DNA of 64,000 bases from Macrococcoides bohemicum (lineage in GTDB: Bacteria; Bacillota; Bacilli; Staphylococcales; Staphylococcaceae): assembly GCF_003259675.1 (NCBI RefSeq), contig NZ_PZJG01000001.1, positions 372,001 through 436,000 on the forward strand, written 5' to 3'. A model generated the notes under the pieces. It was not told the origin of the DNA, ran no database searches, and saw only the letters and a list, made by a program, of their open reading frames with translations. The position numbers were made by a program, and so were the translations under genes. Shown here one piece after another: positions 29,413-39,111 of this stretch. Each line of letters opens with the position of its first letter. Within the stretch, counting starts at the first letter, position 1.

Positions 29413-29699
29413 CAGGAAAACAAAAAAGATTTTTACGAGCAGAAGCACACCATCTTGATCCCATCTTTCAAATTGGAAAAGGTGGCATCAGTGATAATTT
29501 AATTGAACAGCTAAATGATGTGCTTGAAAAAAGAGAGCTAATTAAAGTAAGTGTACTGCAAAATAATGATGATGACAAACAAGAACTTGCTGAAACAATT
29601 GCTCGACGTGTATATGGTGAACTTGTACAGGTTATTGGGTCAACAATTATTTTATATAAACCATCAGTAAATAATAAGAAGATTGAATTACCACGATGA
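29406..29699 (+). CDS. yhbY: Ribosome assembly RNA-binding protein YhbY (YqeI, CRM domain)
   Basis: Single CRM-domain protein (97 aa) associated with pre-50S particles in relatives. LTGKQKRFLRAEAHHLDPIFQIGKGGIS and the GxxG loop are typical of the family, and VLEKRELIKVSVLQN follows. ATG overlaps the aroE end, and its stop overlaps the nadD start (ATGA). Confidence 0.93.
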   Translation: MLTGKQKRFLRAEAHHLDPIFQIGKGGISDNLIEQLNDVLEKRELIKVSVLQNNDDDKQELAETIARRVYGELVQVIGSTIILYKPSVNNKKIELPR

Positions 29700-30271
29700 A
29701 AATAATTGTCTATGGGGGTTCATTTGATCCGATTCACATCGGACATTTAACTGTGGCAAATGAAGTGTTTCATCAGGAGCAGCCAGATATTTTCTTATTC
29801 ATACCTACAGGACATAGCCCTTTAAAGAAAAGTGGTGCACATACAACTAATAATGCCCGTATTTCGATGCTGAAACTAGCTATTGATTACTTAGGTTTTG
29901 GAGAAATTGATACTGTAGAGATGCATCGGGAAGGTAAAAGCTATACGTATGACACAATGCGATATTTGCAGGATAAATATCCAGGTGCAGACATATCGAT
30001 AATAATCGGTACTGATCAGTATATTTCTATAGCACAATGGTATGAAATGGAAAAATTAAAAGAAATGGTTCGGTTTATAGTGGTTAACCGAGATGTTGAT
30101 ACACAAGACTTGCCTGAACCATTTCAAGCTTTTATTATACCTAGAATGGATATCAGTTCTACAATGATTCGTAATCGAATGGCACAAAACAAGACAATAA
30201 GATGTTTTGTAATAGATACGATTGAGCGATTGATTAGAAAGGAACATCTATATGAAACAGAAGAAAGCTAG
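29696..30271 (+). CDS. nadD: Nicotinate-nucleotide adenylyltransferase
   Basis: Enzyme of NAD synthesis (191 aa) joining ATP and nicotinate mononucleotide. The nucleotidyltransferase signature GGSFDPIHIGHL is at about 6-17 and the second motif ISSTMIRNR near 152-160. It overlaps yhbY by 4 bp and yqeK by 20 bp, so the three genes are translationally linked. Confidence 0.95.
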   Translation: MKIIVYGGSFDPIHIGHLTVANEVFHQEQPDIFLFIPTGHSPLKKSGAHTTNNARISMLKLAIDYLGFGEIDTVEMHREGKSYTYDTMRYLQDKYPGADISIIIGTDQYISIAQWYEMEKLKEMVRFIVVNRDVDTQDLPEPFQAFIIPRMDISSTMIRNRMAQNKTIRCFVIDTIERLIRKEHLYETEES

Positions 30272-30815
30272 AAAACTTGTTGAAGAGAAACTACCTAAGA
30301 AAAGATATGAGCACTCAATTCGCGTTGCAGAAACAGCATTAAAAATGGCTGAGATTTTCAATGGTGATCAGGATACTGTTGAAATGGCCGGTATTTTGCA
30401 TGATTATGCTAAATACGATGAATTGAGTAAGTTATACCAGGCAGTAACGAAATATAATCTCGATAATGATCTATTGTCATATAACTCAGAAATTTTACAT
30501 GGTCCGGTAGCTGCTGCATACATGATGGATAAGCATGAGATAGATTTAGAGATATATAACGCGATTTATTATCATACTACAGGACGCGCCGGAATGGGTT
30601 TAAACGAAAAAATTATCTTTATTAGTGATTATATTGAACCTGGACGTACTCAACCTGATGTGGAAGATATTCGTAACATTGTTTTTGAAGAAAAGAATTT
30701 AGATAAAGCAATTTATGAAATATCTAAACGTACAGCATTATATTTGATTGAAAATGATAAACCGATATATCCTAAAACGATAGAATGTTTAAATTATTAT
30801 AATTTACAGAAGTAA
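30252..30815 (+). CDS. yqeK: HD-domain hydrolase YqeK
   Basis: HD-superfamily protein (187 aa). The metal ligands include RYEHSIRVAETA (His about 21), GILHDYAKYDE (HD about 51-52) and ILHGPVAAA. Later work on this family shows symmetrical Ap4A hydrolase activity, so the likely role is clearing diadenosine tetraphosphate. The ATG lies inside the end of nadD, preceded by AAAGGAAC. rsfS follows after 18 bp. Confidence 0.92.
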   Translation: MKQKKARKLVEEKLPKKRYEHSIRVAETALKMAEIFNGDQDTVEMAGILHDYAKYDELSKLYQAVTKYNLDNDLLSYNSEILHGPVAAAYMMDKHEIDLEIYNAIYYHTTGRAGMGLNEKIIFISDYIEPGRTQPDVEDIRNIVFEEKNLDKAIYEISKRTALYLIENDKPIYPKTIECLNYYNLQK

Positions 30816-30833
30816 AAGAAAAGGAATGATTGA

Positions 30834-31187
30834 ATGGAAAAAGAAGCATTATTGGAACTTGCGTTTAACGCATGCGATAACAAAAGAGCAGAAGATATTA
30901 TTGGAATTAATGTAGCGAATGTTACAGGTATTACGGACTATTTCGTAATTTGTGAAGGGAATAGTGACCGTCAGGTACAGGCAATTGCACGTGAAGTAAA
31001 AGATGAAGCCCAAAAACATGGTATCGAAGTCAATCGACTTGAAGGTTTTAATGAAGCACGTTGGATTTTAGTTGATCTAGGGGATGTTGTAGTGCATGTA
31101 TTTCATCACGAAGAACGTGACTATTATAACTTAGAGAAGTTATATCGTGATCAGGAAATTATCGAGTATATGCCGGAGCAAGTTTAA
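30834..31187 (+). CDS. rsfS: Ribosomal silencing factor RsfS
   Basis: RsfS/Iojap protein (117 aa) binds L14 on the 50S subunit and blocks subunit joining in starvation. NVTGITDYFVICEGNSDRQVQAIA and LGDVVVHVFHHEERDYYNLEKLY are the signature stretches. The ATG follows AAAGGAATG. Its stop overlaps the next start (TAATG). Confidence 0.95.
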   Translation: MEKEALLELAFNACDNKRAEDIIGINVANVTGITDYFVICEGNSDRQVQAIAREVKDEAQKHGIEVNRLEGFNEARWILVDLGDVVVHVFHHEERDYYNLEKLYRDQEIIEYMPEQV

Positions 31188-31927
31188 TGTCTTACGGTCA
31201 GTTTGCATCAATCTATGATCAGTTTATGTATGATCAGCCATATGATAGATGGCTTGAAGTGATACGACCATATTTGAAAGATAATGTGTTAGATTTAGCA
31301 ACAGGCACGGGTGCTTTAATTGATTTAATGCCACCCACTATTAAAGTGACAGGTGTCGATCTAAGTGAAGAGATGTTAGCAATTGCGGCCTCAAAACGAA
31401 GTGATGTGACCTTAATTGCTCAAGATATGACAAAGCTAGAACTCAATCAAAAATTTCAATTAATTACTTGTCTATGTGACAGTTTAAATTATTTAGCTGA
31501 ACCAGAAGATATACAGGAAACGTTTCAACGTGTTTTTGAACATCTGGAGGAAGATGGTATCTTTATTTTTGATGTACATAGCACAGCTAAATTTGAAGCC
31601 TATTTTGATAACCAGACATATAGTGACGAACTTGAAGGGATGTTATATATTTGGCATGCTGTTCAAGGTGAAGTACCGTTTTCTGTTTATCATGATTTGA
31701 TATTCTTTATCAAAGATAATGAGAAAGATATTTATCATCGTTTTGATGAACAGCATTATCAGAAAACATATGAAATTGATGAATATAAAGTGATGTTAGG
31801 ACAGATTGGTTTTGAGATTATCACTATATTTGCAGATTTTGATCCTGATTTTGTTGTGGATACAAATGACGAAGCATATTTTGATCGTGTATTTTTTGTT
31901 GTAAAGAAGAAAGAAAAGATAAAATAA
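31187..31927 (+). CDS. Class I SAM-dependent methyltransferase (YqeM-like)
   Basis: Methyltransferase (246 aa) of unknown substrate. The SAM-binding motif VLDLATGTGALIDLM is near 34-48. VTGVDLSEEMLAIA and the CLCDSLNYL segment follow as in YqeM. It is the last member of the yqeH cluster in B. subtilis and Staphylococcus, immediately before comEA. Its ATG overlaps the rsfS stop. A tRNA or rRNA target is plausible from context but not shown. Confidence 0.85.
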   Translation: MSYGQFASIYDQFMYDQPYDRWLEVIRPYLKDNVLDLATGTGALIDLMPPTIKVTGVDLSEEMLAIAASKRSDVTLIAQDMTKLELNQKFQLITCLCDSLNYLAEPEDIQETFQRVFEHLEEDGIFIFDVHSTAKFEAYFDNQTYSDELEGMLYIWHAVQGEVPFSVYHDLIFFIKDNEKDIYHRFDEQHYQKTYEIDEYKVMLGQIGFEIITIFADFDPDFVVDTNDEAYFDRVFFVVKKKEKIK

Positions 31928-31995
31928 TATTTAATTTGTGACAAATAAAATATTTTTAAGCACTTCTACAGATAATAATGTGGAGGTGTTTTTTT

Positions 31996-32679
31996 ATGTA
32001 TTTAGAAATGATAAGAACATGGATAGACAAAAATAAGATGTCCAGTCTATTTATAGGAATTATTATTATGCTTAGTGTCGTAGTCATCTTTCAAAATAAT
32101 GACCAATCAAAGAAAGTGCGTGATAAGACTTCGTTAAGTCATTTTGCACAAATGGATGTTAAAGAAACAAAAGCATCTTTAATACCTGTAGACCAGCAAT
32201 CTAAATTGACGAATGATAAGCAGCAAGTTATTACGGAAGTAAAAGTAGATATTAAAGGTGCTGTGAAATTCAGCGGTGTATATCCTGCAAAATCAAATCA
32301 AGTGGTCAATGATATTGTCAACCTGGCAATCCCCCATAAAAACGCTGACCTTGATGCAGTAAATCTAGCTGCACCTATTAAGGATGCAATGGTAGTCTAT
32401 ATACCATTTAAAGGTGAAGTGAAGCAGGATAAATTTTCGATGTATCAACAAGCAGGAACACATAATAGTAATGCGCAAAATGATAAAAAAGTAATTAATA
32501 TAAACACATCTGAACAAAGCGCTTTAGAAGAAATTCCTGGAATAGGGCCGAAAAAAGCTCAGGAAATTATTCAGTATCGCGAAACAAATGGTAGCTTTAA
32601 ATCAATCGAAGAAATTAAAGAGATAAAAGGAATAGGGGATAAAACGTTTGAAAATTTAAAGGATTATATATCTATTTAA
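31996..32679 (+). CDS. comEA: Competence protein ComEA (DNA receptor)
   Basis: Membrane-anchored DNA-binding protein of the uptake machinery (227 aa). One membrane segment lies at about 18-35. An SLBB-like region around VDIKGAVKFSGVYP follows, then a low-complexity linker. The C-terminal double helix-hairpin-helix has ALEEIPGIGPKKAQEII and IKEIKGIGDKTFENL (about 175-227). I choose ATG 31996 after GTGGAGGTG; an ATG 18 bp upstream overlaps the ribosome site. comEB and comEC follow. Confidence 0.93.
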   Translation: MYLEMIRTWIDKNKMSSLFIGIIIMLSVVVIFQNNDQSKKVRDKTSLSHFAQMDVKETKASLIPVDQQSKLTNDKQQVITEVKVDIKGAVKFSGVYPAKSNQVVNDIVNLAIPHKNADLDAVNLAAPIKDAMVVYIPFKGEVKQDKFSMYQQAGTHNSNAQNDKKVININTSEQSALEEIPGIGPKKAQEIIQYRETNGSFKSIEEIKEIKGIGDKTFENLKDYISI

Positions 32680-32758
32680 ATGTCTGTACAAATTTAGTTC
32701 ACCTTGAATAAAATATGAATAAATATTACAATGAGTTCAAAAAGACATAGGTGATGTT

Positions 32759-33220
32759 ATGGAAAGAATTCAATGGAAAGAATATTTTATGGCACAATCA
32801 CAATTATTAGCATTACGCTCAACGTGTACACGTTTAAGGGTTGGGGCAACAATCGTAAAAGATAATCGAGTAATTGCAGGAGGATATAATGGTTCTGTAT
32901 CGGGGGAAGTACATTGTATCGATGAAGGATGTTACATAGAGAATGGTCATTGTATTCGTACAATTCATGCTGAAATGAATGCGTTATTACAATGTTCAAA
33001 AATGGGTGTCTCAACTGAAGGTGCTGATATTTATGTGACACACTTCCCATGTATGCATTGCACGAAATCAATTATTCAGGCAGGTATAAAGAAAATATAT
33101 TATGCAAATGATTATAAGAATCATTCTTATGCAATTGAGCTGTTAAAAAAGGCTAATATAGATACTGAAAAGATTGAATTCAATCCTATACATGTAGCAG
33201 GCTATTTTGAACAAATGTAA
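32759..33220 (+). CDS. comEB: ComEB, dCMP deaminase family protein
   Basis: Zinc deaminase (153 aa) that by homology converts dCMP to dUMP. The zinc site is HAEMNALLQ (His-Ala-Glu near 69-71) and PCMHC near 97-101, with RVGATIVKDNRVIAGGYNGS at the N-terminus. B. subtilis comEB is dispensable for transformation despite its position between comEA and comEC. ATG follows AGGTGATGTT. comEC starts 15 bp after its stop. Confidence 0.92.
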   Translation: MERIQWKEYFMAQSQLLALRSTCTRLRVGATIVKDNRVIAGGYNGSVSGEVHCIDEGCYIENGHCIRTIHAEMNALLQCSKMGVSTEGADIYVTHFPCMHCTKSIIQAGIKKIYYANDYKNHSYAIELLKKANIDTEKIEFNPIHVAGYFEQM

Positions 33221-33235
33221 AGATAGGAGGTAGTC

Positions 33236-35539
33236 TTGGGAGTAGTTGTTGTATTACTTGTATTAGCAGGAATACTTTCATCTTATTCTATCGTTATTAC
33301 ATGCTTTTTAATAATAATTTCCTGTATTATCATGTTTCAAAAGCAGCTACAAAAATGGTTATTAATTTTTTTGGCTGCATTTTTAATTGCGTTTTATTTT
33401 TATAATATGTATGATTTTAAACGTGAAAAACTGTCATTTGAATTTGAGCCGAAAGTCATTACAACAGGTAAGTTCAGATTTTCAGATGATTTAAAAATTG
33501 ATGGCAATTTACTGATGGGGTCATTAACAGTACAACAAGAAGAATATCAATTTTTCTACAAGATAAAGAATGAAATTGAAAAAGAACGATTACAAATAAT
33601 GCAATTAACATTTCTAAATTGTTCAGCTCAAATGAGTCTTCAGCACATTCTACCAAATACAAATTTTACGGGTTTCCATTACGATGCCTATCTCTATTAT
33701 TCACATAAAAAAGGTAGTTTAAAGCTAACAAACATTGACTGGAAAAATTGTTCTTATCAAGATTTAAATATCATTGAACGTATTCAGAAATATAGAAAAG
33801 ATATTGCTTTAGCAATGTATCAATCAAATATAGTGCATAAGGGTTATTTAATCGCTTTAACGTTAGGTGATACATCGTACTTAAATAAAGATGAGATGAC
33901 TGTACTTAAAACACTAGGTATTTATCATCTTTATGCCATCAGTGGAAGTCACGTTGCACTTATATCAGTACAGTTATATTTTGTTTTACGGAGATTAAGT
34001 GTTCCATTAATATTGTGTAAAATGATTTTGCTAATGTTGTTACCTATGTATATGATTTTTACAGGTAGCCAACCGTCTGTGTGGAGATCAACGATTTTTA
34101 TAATGCTTATCTTATTTAATCCAGGTCGAAGGACGCAGCTCACAGACCTTTTATCGCTCACATTTATACTAAATTTAATATATGATCCTTTTACAGTTTA
34201 TGATATTGGATTTCAACTATCATATGTTATATGTTTTAGTTTCTTGTTTATCTTACCGTTATATAATGAAAAATCAAAACTTTTTCAATTTTTCCTCAGT
34301 AACTTTATCTCACAATTAGCAACAATTCCAATTCTTTTCTATCATTTTAATAACAACTATTTAATTGGTATGTTGACAAATATTTTTTTCATACCACTAT
34401 TTACTTTTATTGTCTTTCCGATTTGTACGCTAATCCTGTTATTATTTATGTTAAACTTCCAAGTTAATTGGTTATATCAATTGGTAGATGATTCTTTTAT
34501 ATTGAATGACTTGTTAACAAAATTTTTTAAGCAGTTTTCTAGAGTCGAAATTATATTAGAACAACAGCATATATTCATTTATGTATTGATGTTTATTGCT
34601 TTATCGTTACTATTTAGCAAATTAAAAAGTTATAAAGGTATAAGCATAGCATTGTTGCTATTTTTATTAATATTTACCAATAAAAATATTAAAGAAAATA
34701 ATAATTACGTTCACTTTTTGGACGTTGGGCAAGGTGATGCAATCCTACTGGAGCTAGGTAGAAAGACGATAATGATTGATACAGGAGGAAAGCTGGATTT
34801 TAGCAAACCTTGGGAAAGACGCAGCAATGCACAAAGTATAAGTGATAAGGTTACGCTCCCCTTTTTAAAATATAGAGGTATTTCTAAAATTGACGCGCTT
34901 ATTTTGACGCATCCTGATGCTGATCATTTTGGAGAATCTGAAAATTTAATAATGGCAGGGATGATTGAGCGCATTATTTTAAACCCTAAAGCACATGGCA
35001 GTGAAAAGTATAAGAAGATGATTCGTTTAGCACAATTAAAGGGTATAGCATTGATTGATGTGAATAATTATTTACATGAAGCGCATATTCAGTTCGTGCG
35101 TCAAAATGAAAATAATAACAAGAATGTATCTTTAAGATTTTTAACTGCAGGGCAAACTGGAGAAGAGAATGATGATAGTATCGTTGTGTTTTTAAAACAC
35201 GATAAACCCGGTAGAAATATATTATTTTTAGGTGATTTAAGTAAAGACTATGAAGATGAAATCTTAAGTCAGATCGATGATGCTATAGATATTGTGAAAA
35301 TTGGTCATCACGGAAGCAGAACGAGCACAAGTGAAACTTTAATTAGGCGACACCCTAAAATTGCAATTTTTTCTGCAGGACGGCATAATCGATTTAAACA
35401 TCCTCATACTGAAACTGTAACTGCTTTAATCAATAACGATATCAAAATTTTTAATACACAGAAAGATGGAAGAATATCTTTTGATTTAGATAGAGGAACT
35501 GTTCAGACGCAGTACGAATCATTGTTTAATGATAAATAA
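33236..35539 (+). CDS. comEC: ComEC/Rec2 DNA uptake channel protein
   Basis: Polytopic membrane protein (767 aa) that passes single-stranded DNA into the cell. Hydrophobic N-terminus (two or three segments, about 5-60), a soluble OB-like segment, and the competence domain with multiple membrane helices (about 195-475; IYHLYAISGSHVALIS is the family signature) are followed by a C-terminal metallo-beta-lactamase-like domain (HFLDVGQGDA near 492; LTHPDADHFGE near 558; IGHHGSRTSTSE near 685). It starts with TTG after AGGAGG. It is full length with no frameshift, so the uptake channel looks intact. Confidence 0.94.
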   Translation: MGVVVVLLVLAGILSSYSIVITCFLIIISCIIMFQKQLQKWLLIFLAAFLIAFYFYNMYDFKREKLSFEFEPKVITTGKFRFSDDLKIDGNLLMGSLTVQQEEYQFFYKIKNEIEKERLQIMQLTFLNCSAQMSLQHILPNTNFTGFHYDAYLYYSHKKGSLKLTNIDWKNCSYQDLNIIERIQKYRKDIALAMYQSNIVHKGYLIALTLGDTSYLNKDEMTVLKTLGIYHLYAISGSHVALISVQLYFVLRRLSVPLILCKMILLMLLPMYMIFTGSQPSVWRSTIFIMLILFNPGRRTQLTDLLSLTFILNLIYDPFTVYDIGFQLSYVICFSFLFILPLYNEKSKLFQFFLSNFISQLATIPILFYHFNNNYLIGMLTNIFFIPLFTFIVFPICTLILLLFMLNFQVNWLYQLVDDSFILNDLLTKFFKQFSRVEIILEQQHIFIYVLMFIALSLLFSKLKSYKGISIALLLFLLIFTNKNIKENNNYVHFLDVGQGDAILLELGRKTIMIDTGGKLDFSKPWERRSNAQSISDKVTLPFLKYRGISKIDALILTHPDADHFGESENLIMAGMIERIILNPKAHGSEKYKKMIRLAQLKGIALIDVNNYLHEAHIQFVRQNENNNKNVSLRFLTAGQTGEENDDSIVVFLKHDKPGRNILFLGDLSKDYEDEILSQIDDAIDIVKIGHHGSRTSTSETLIRRHPKIAIFSAGRHNRFKHPHTETVTALINNDIKIFNTQKDGRISFDLDRGTVQTQYESLFNDK

Positions 35540-35540
35540 A

Positions 35541-35563
35541 AAAAGCGGTGATGCCACCGCTTT
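35541..35563. terminator. Bidirectional terminator comEC / yqzM
   Basis: AAAGCGGTG/CACCGCTTT stem between convergent genes. Confidence 0.87.
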
Positions 35564-35568
35564 AAAAA

Positions 35569-35703
35569 TTATTTCGCTACTAAGTCGAAAATTTGAGCAA
35601 TAATATAAATTGTTGCGAATCCGCCAAAGCCAATTAAAAATGCATAGCCTGAGTCTTGAACGTCATTGTTTTTTGATTGTGTATTTTTTTCGAAATGATT
35701 CAT
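35569..35703 (-). CDS. yqzM: YqzM family small membrane protein
   Basis: 44-aa protein read on the minus strand. The N-terminus MNHFEKNTQSKNNDVQDSG is followed by one membrane segment (about 20-42, FLIGFGGFATIYIIAQIF). This matches the YqzM family of Bacillales (start MNEFEKDVQSKRND in B. subtilis), and B. subtilis yqzM sits in the same place between comEC and holA. A GGGGG ribosome site precedes the start. Its function is unknown. Confidence 0.88.
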   Translation of the reverse strand: MNHFEKNTQSKNNDVQDSGYAFLIGFGGFATIYIIAQIFDLVAK

Positions 35704-35800
35704 GTCATAAACCCCCTACTTTTCTATCTATTTAAGTATATGATAATGAACAGAAAAAAGCTATAATGAAATTAAGATTTTTACGTTGGGAGTGCTCATA

Positions 35801-36769
35801 TTGAGTCACATTTATTTAGTTTATGGTAGTACAAAACCTTTAGTAGAAGAAAAAGTGGATAAAATTATCCATCAATATATCGCGGAACTAGACGACTTTA
35901 ACTTTAGCCGATATGATTTGCAGGAAACTCCATTTGAAGTGATTGCAGAAGATGCGATGACCTTACCATTTTTAAGTGATCAGAAAGTGATCGTGATCAA
36001 CAATAGTTTTATTTTTACAGGTGAAAAATTAAAAATTGCTCATGAAATTAATTTAGATAAAGTTGTGGATTTTCTCGAAAAATATGAGGGGCCAAATATT
36101 GTCATTTTTAAAGTGCTACAGGATAAGTTAGATGAGCGAAAGAAGATCGTTAAACGTATCAAGAAATTGCATACAATTGAGAAAATTGAACCGCTAGATG
36201 AAAATGGAATGAAACAGCTTATTAAAAAGCGTTTCAATGAACAGTTTAAAGATATTAAAGCGGATGCATTAGAAGAGATGATACATCTAACGGGAATTAA
36301 TTACAGTAACGTTGTAAAAGAGATGGACAAATTAGTATTATTTATTGGAGATAATCCAGTCATTACGAAGAAAGATGTTACTGAAGTAGTAAGCAGAAGT
36401 CTAGAGCAAAATGTCTTTTTACTCACTGATTATATCGCTAAAGGTGATAAGAAAAGAGCGGTTCATTTATTGAAAGATTTGATTAATATGAAAGAAGAAC
36501 CGATTAAACTCCTGGCTCTGATAAGTAGTCAGTATCGATTGTTCTATCAGGTGAAGATATTATCACAAAAAGGATTTAGTGAAGCACAGATTGCAAAACA
36601 AGTAAAAGTTCATCCATATCGAGTGAAACTAGCATTACGTAAAGTAAGGACAACGGATTTAAAACAACTATTAAATATCATAAAAGAATGCGGTGATACA
36701 GACTATGCTTTAAAATCTAGTTATCTAGATAAAGTGCTAATTTTAGAATTGTTTATTTTAAAAATATAA
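35801..36769 (+). CDS. holA: DNA polymerase III subunit delta
   Basis: Clamp-loader delta subunit (322 aa; YqeN) that opens the sliding clamp. The N-terminus SHIYLVYGSTKPLVEEKVDKII, LPFLSDQKVIVI near 57, and the C-terminal ALISSQYRLFYQVKILSQKGFS are typical. I choose TTG 35801: GGGAGTG at 35788-35794 is 6 nt upstream, while the TTG at 35786 overlaps that site. It is convergent with rpsT, with a shared terminator hairpin. Confidence 0.92.
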   Translation: MSHIYLVYGSTKPLVEEKVDKIIHQYIAELDDFNFSRYDLQETPFEVIAEDAMTLPFLSDQKVIVINNSFIFTGEKLKIAHEINLDKVVDFLEKYEGPNIVIFKVLQDKLDERKKIVKRIKKLHTIEKIEPLDENGMKQLIKKRFNEQFKDIKADALEEMIHLTGINYSNVVKEMDKLVLFIGDNPVITKKDVTEVVSRSLEQNVFLLTDYIAKGDKKRAVHLLKDLINMKEEPIKLLALISSQYRLFYQVKILSQKGFSEAQIAKQVKVHPYRVKLALRKVRTTDLKQLLNIIKECGDTDYALKSSYLDKVLILELFILKI

Positions 36770-36770
36770 A

Positions 36771-36792
36771 AAAGCGACCCTCAGGTCGCTTT
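36771..36792. terminator. Bidirectional terminator holA / rpsT
   Basis: AAAGCGACC-CTCA-GGTCGCTTT. Confidence 0.87.
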
Positions 36793-36803
36793 ATTTATTA
36801 GTA

Positions 36804-37052
36804 TTATTTGTTACGCATAACTTGTGATTTTAAACGGTCAGCTTTGTTAGCGTGGATTAAGTTGCTTTTCGCAGCTTTATCAATCTTTTTAACAGCTACT
36901 TGTACTAATTCTGATTTATTGTCAGCGTTGTTTTCAATTGCCGCTTTTGCATTTTTCACAGCAGAACGCATATCATTCTTTTGAGAAATGTTTGCTTGTT
37001 GTGCTTTATTGTTAGTTGTAACACGTTTGATTGCAGATTTAATGTTTGGCAT
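36804..37052 (-). CDS. rpsT: 30S ribosomal protein S20
   Basis: Primary rRNA-binding protein (82 aa) of the 30S subunit, almost entirely helical and lysine-rich. MPNIKSAIKRV and the terminal KADRLKSQVMRNK match the family. AGGAGGTGAC lies upstream of ATG. It is divergent from lepA, as in Bacillus. Confidence 0.96.
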   Translation of the reverse strand: MPNIKSAIKRVTTNNKAQQANISQKNDMRSAVKNAKAAIENNADNKSELVQVAVKKIDKAAKSNLIHANKADRLKSQVMRNK

Positions 37053-37112
37053 AATGTCACCTCCTAGAAATGTCTTGCACTTAAAATGGATATTTTGATT
37101 GCAACAAGAAAT

Positions 37113-37141
37113 ATTTTATCAAATTCAGACAGTATATGCAA
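37113..37141 (-). promoter_or_regulatory. Promoter of rpsT
   Basis: On the minus strand TTGCAT and TAAAAT are separated by 17 bp, about 60 bp before the S20 start. Confidence 0.6.
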
Positions 37142-37160
37142 TCTATATTTTTAAAACTCA

Positions 37161-37189
37161 TTGAACAACTGTATAAGAGTTGTTATAAT
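37161..37189 (+). promoter_or_regulatory. Promoter of lepA with inverted repeat
   Basis: TTGAAC (37161-37166) and TATAAT (37184-37189), 17-bp spacing. An inverted repeat AACAACT/AGTTGTT (37164-37184) fills the spacer and touches both hexamers. Confidence 0.65.
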
Positions 37190-37227
37190 CAAATATACGT
37201 ACAATTTAAGAAAGTTGGGCAAAAAAG

Positions 37228-39051
37228 ATGAATAATGAACAGCGTTTAAGCCGTCAGGAAAAAATAAGAAACTTCTCTATTATTGCGCATATCGATCATG
37301 GTAAATCGACCTTAGCAGATAGAATTTTAGAAAATACAAAATCTGTTGCTTCACGAGAGATGAAATCTCAATTGCTGGATTCTATGGATTTAGAGCGTGA
37401 ACGCGGGATAACAATTAAACTGAACGCAGTACAATTAAATTATACAGCAAAAGATGGAGAGACATATATTTTCCATTTAATAGATACACCAGGACACGTC
37501 GATTTCACCTATGAAGTATCACGAAGTTTAGCGGCATGTGAAGGAGCTATATTGGTAGTTGATGCAGCCCAAGGTATCGAAGCACAGACATTAGCGAACG
37601 TTTATTTAGCTTTAGATAATGATTTAGAATTATTACCTGTTATTAATAAAATTGATTTACCTGCTGCTGAACCTGAACGCGTGCGTCAGGAAATTGAAGA
37701 TGTGATTGGTTTAGATGCAAGCGAAGCGGTACTTGCTTCAGCTAAGGCAAATATCGGTATAGAAGAAATCTTAGAACAAATCGTTGAGAAAGTTCCGGCA
37801 CCTATGGGTGATCCTGAAGCACCATTAAAAGCTTTAATCTTTGATAGTGCTTTTGATGCCTATCGTGGTGTTATCTCATCAATTCGTATTATTGATGGGA
37901 CTGTTAAAGCTGGCGATAAAATTAAAATGATGTCTACTGGTAAAACATTTGATGTGGTAGAAGTTGGAATCAATACACCGAAACAATTGCCTGTTTCTGA
38001 ATTAACTGTGGGTGATGTAGGTTATATTACGGCTTCAATTAAGAATGTTGCAGATTCAAGTGTCGGGGATACAATTACATTAGCTGATAATCCAGCAGCA
38101 GAACCATTACAGGGTTATAAAAAGATGAATCCAATGGTGTTCTGTGGTATCTATCCAATTGATACTGGACGATACAATGATTTAAGAGAAGCTTTAGAGA
38201 AACTTCAATTAAATGATGCTTCTTTAGAATTTGAAGCTGAAACTTCTCAAGCTTTAGGATTTGGTTTTCGTGTCGGTTTCTTAGGATTATTGCATATGGA
38301 AATTATTCAGGAACGTATTGAACGTGAATTCGGTATCGAGTTAATTGCAACTGCACCGTCTGTAATTTATAAATGTGAGATGACAGATAAGAGTGAAGTA
38401 ATTGTTGATAACCCATCAAAAATGCCAGATCCACAAAAGATTGATAAAATTTATGAACCATACGTAAAAGCGAGTATTATGGTGCCGAACGATTACGTCG
38501 GTTCTGTGATGGAATTATGCCAAAGAAAACGCGGTAATTTCCAGACGATGGACTATATGGACGATATTCGTGTAAATATTATCTATGAAATTCCATTATC
38601 AGAAGTCGTATTCGATTTTTTCGATCAATTAAAATCAAATACAAAAGGTTATGCCTCTTTTGATTATGAGTTAATTGGCTATCAGGAAAGTCGCCTAGTG
38701 AAGATGGATATCTTACTCAATGGTGAAAGTGTCGATGCTTTAAGTTTCATTGTGCATAGAGACTTTGCCTACGAACGTGGTAAAGTAATCGTAGAGAAAC
38801 TAAAAACCCTTATTCCGCGTCAACAATTCGAAGTACCAGTTCAAGCCGCAATCGGACAAAAAATCGTTGCCCGTACTAATATTAAATCAATTGGTAAAAA
38901 CGTACTAGCAAAATGTTACGGTGGGGATATCTCACGTAAACGTAAACTTTTAGAGAAACAAAAAGCTGGTAAAGCAAAGATGAAGGCAGTTGGTTCTGTG
39001 GAAATTCCACAAGATGCATTCCTGGCTGTGTTAAAAATGGACGAAGAATAG
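37228..39051 (+). CDS. lepA: Elongation factor 4 (LepA GTPase)
   Basis: Translational GTPase (607 aa) acting on the ribosome. G1 AHIDHGKST is near 20-28, followed by the [20 protein letters not shown] switch I, DTPGHVDF (G3) near 89 and NKID (G4) near 143. EF-G-like domains follow, and the C-terminal LepA-specific domain ends [26 protein letters not shown]. The ribosome site is weak (AAAGTTGGG). A terminator follows. Confidence 0.96.
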   Translation: MNNEQRLSRQEKIRNFSIIAHIDHGKSTLADRILENTKSVASREMKSQLLDSMDLERERGITIKLNAVQLNYTAKDGETYIFHLIDTPGHVDFTYEVSRSLAACEGAILVVDAAQGIEAQTLANVYLALDNDLELLPVINKIDLPAAEPERVRQEIEDVIGLDASEAVLASAKANIGIEEILEQIVEKVPAPMGDPEAPLKALIFDSAFDAYRGVISSIRIIDGTVKAGDKIKMMSTGKTFDVVEVGINTPKQLPVSELTVGDVGYITASIKNVADSSVGDTITLADNPAAEPLQGYKKMNPMVFCGIYPIDTGRYNDLREALEKLQLNDASLEFEAETSQALGFGFRVGFLGLLHMEIIQERIEREFGIELIATAPSVIYKCEMTDKSEVIVDNPSKMPDPQKIDKIYEPYVKASIMVPNDYVGSVMELCQRKRGNFQTMDYMDDIRVNIIYEIPLSEVVFDFFDQLKSNTKGYASFDYELIGYQESRLVKMDILLNGESVDALSFIVHRDFAYERGKVIVEKLKTLIPRQQFEVPVQAAIGQKIVARTNIKSIGKNVLAKCYGGDISRKRKLLEKQKAGKAKMKAVGSVEIPQDAFLAVLKMDEE

Positions 39052-39055
39052 TAAA

Positions 39056-39096
39056 AAAACACGATTGTTTCTTTCAAAGAGCAATCGTGTTTTAAT
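39056..39096 (+). terminator. Terminator after lepA
   Basis: AAAACACGATTG/CAATCGTGTTTT stem with T-rich tail. Confidence 0.87.
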
Positions 39097-39111
39097 TTTG
39101 GAGGTGCTGGC

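Noticed and set aside
31928-31995. Possible ComK or SigH box before comEA
   Set aside because: AAAATATTTTT-like sequences are present but the region is so A/T-rich that the match is not informative.
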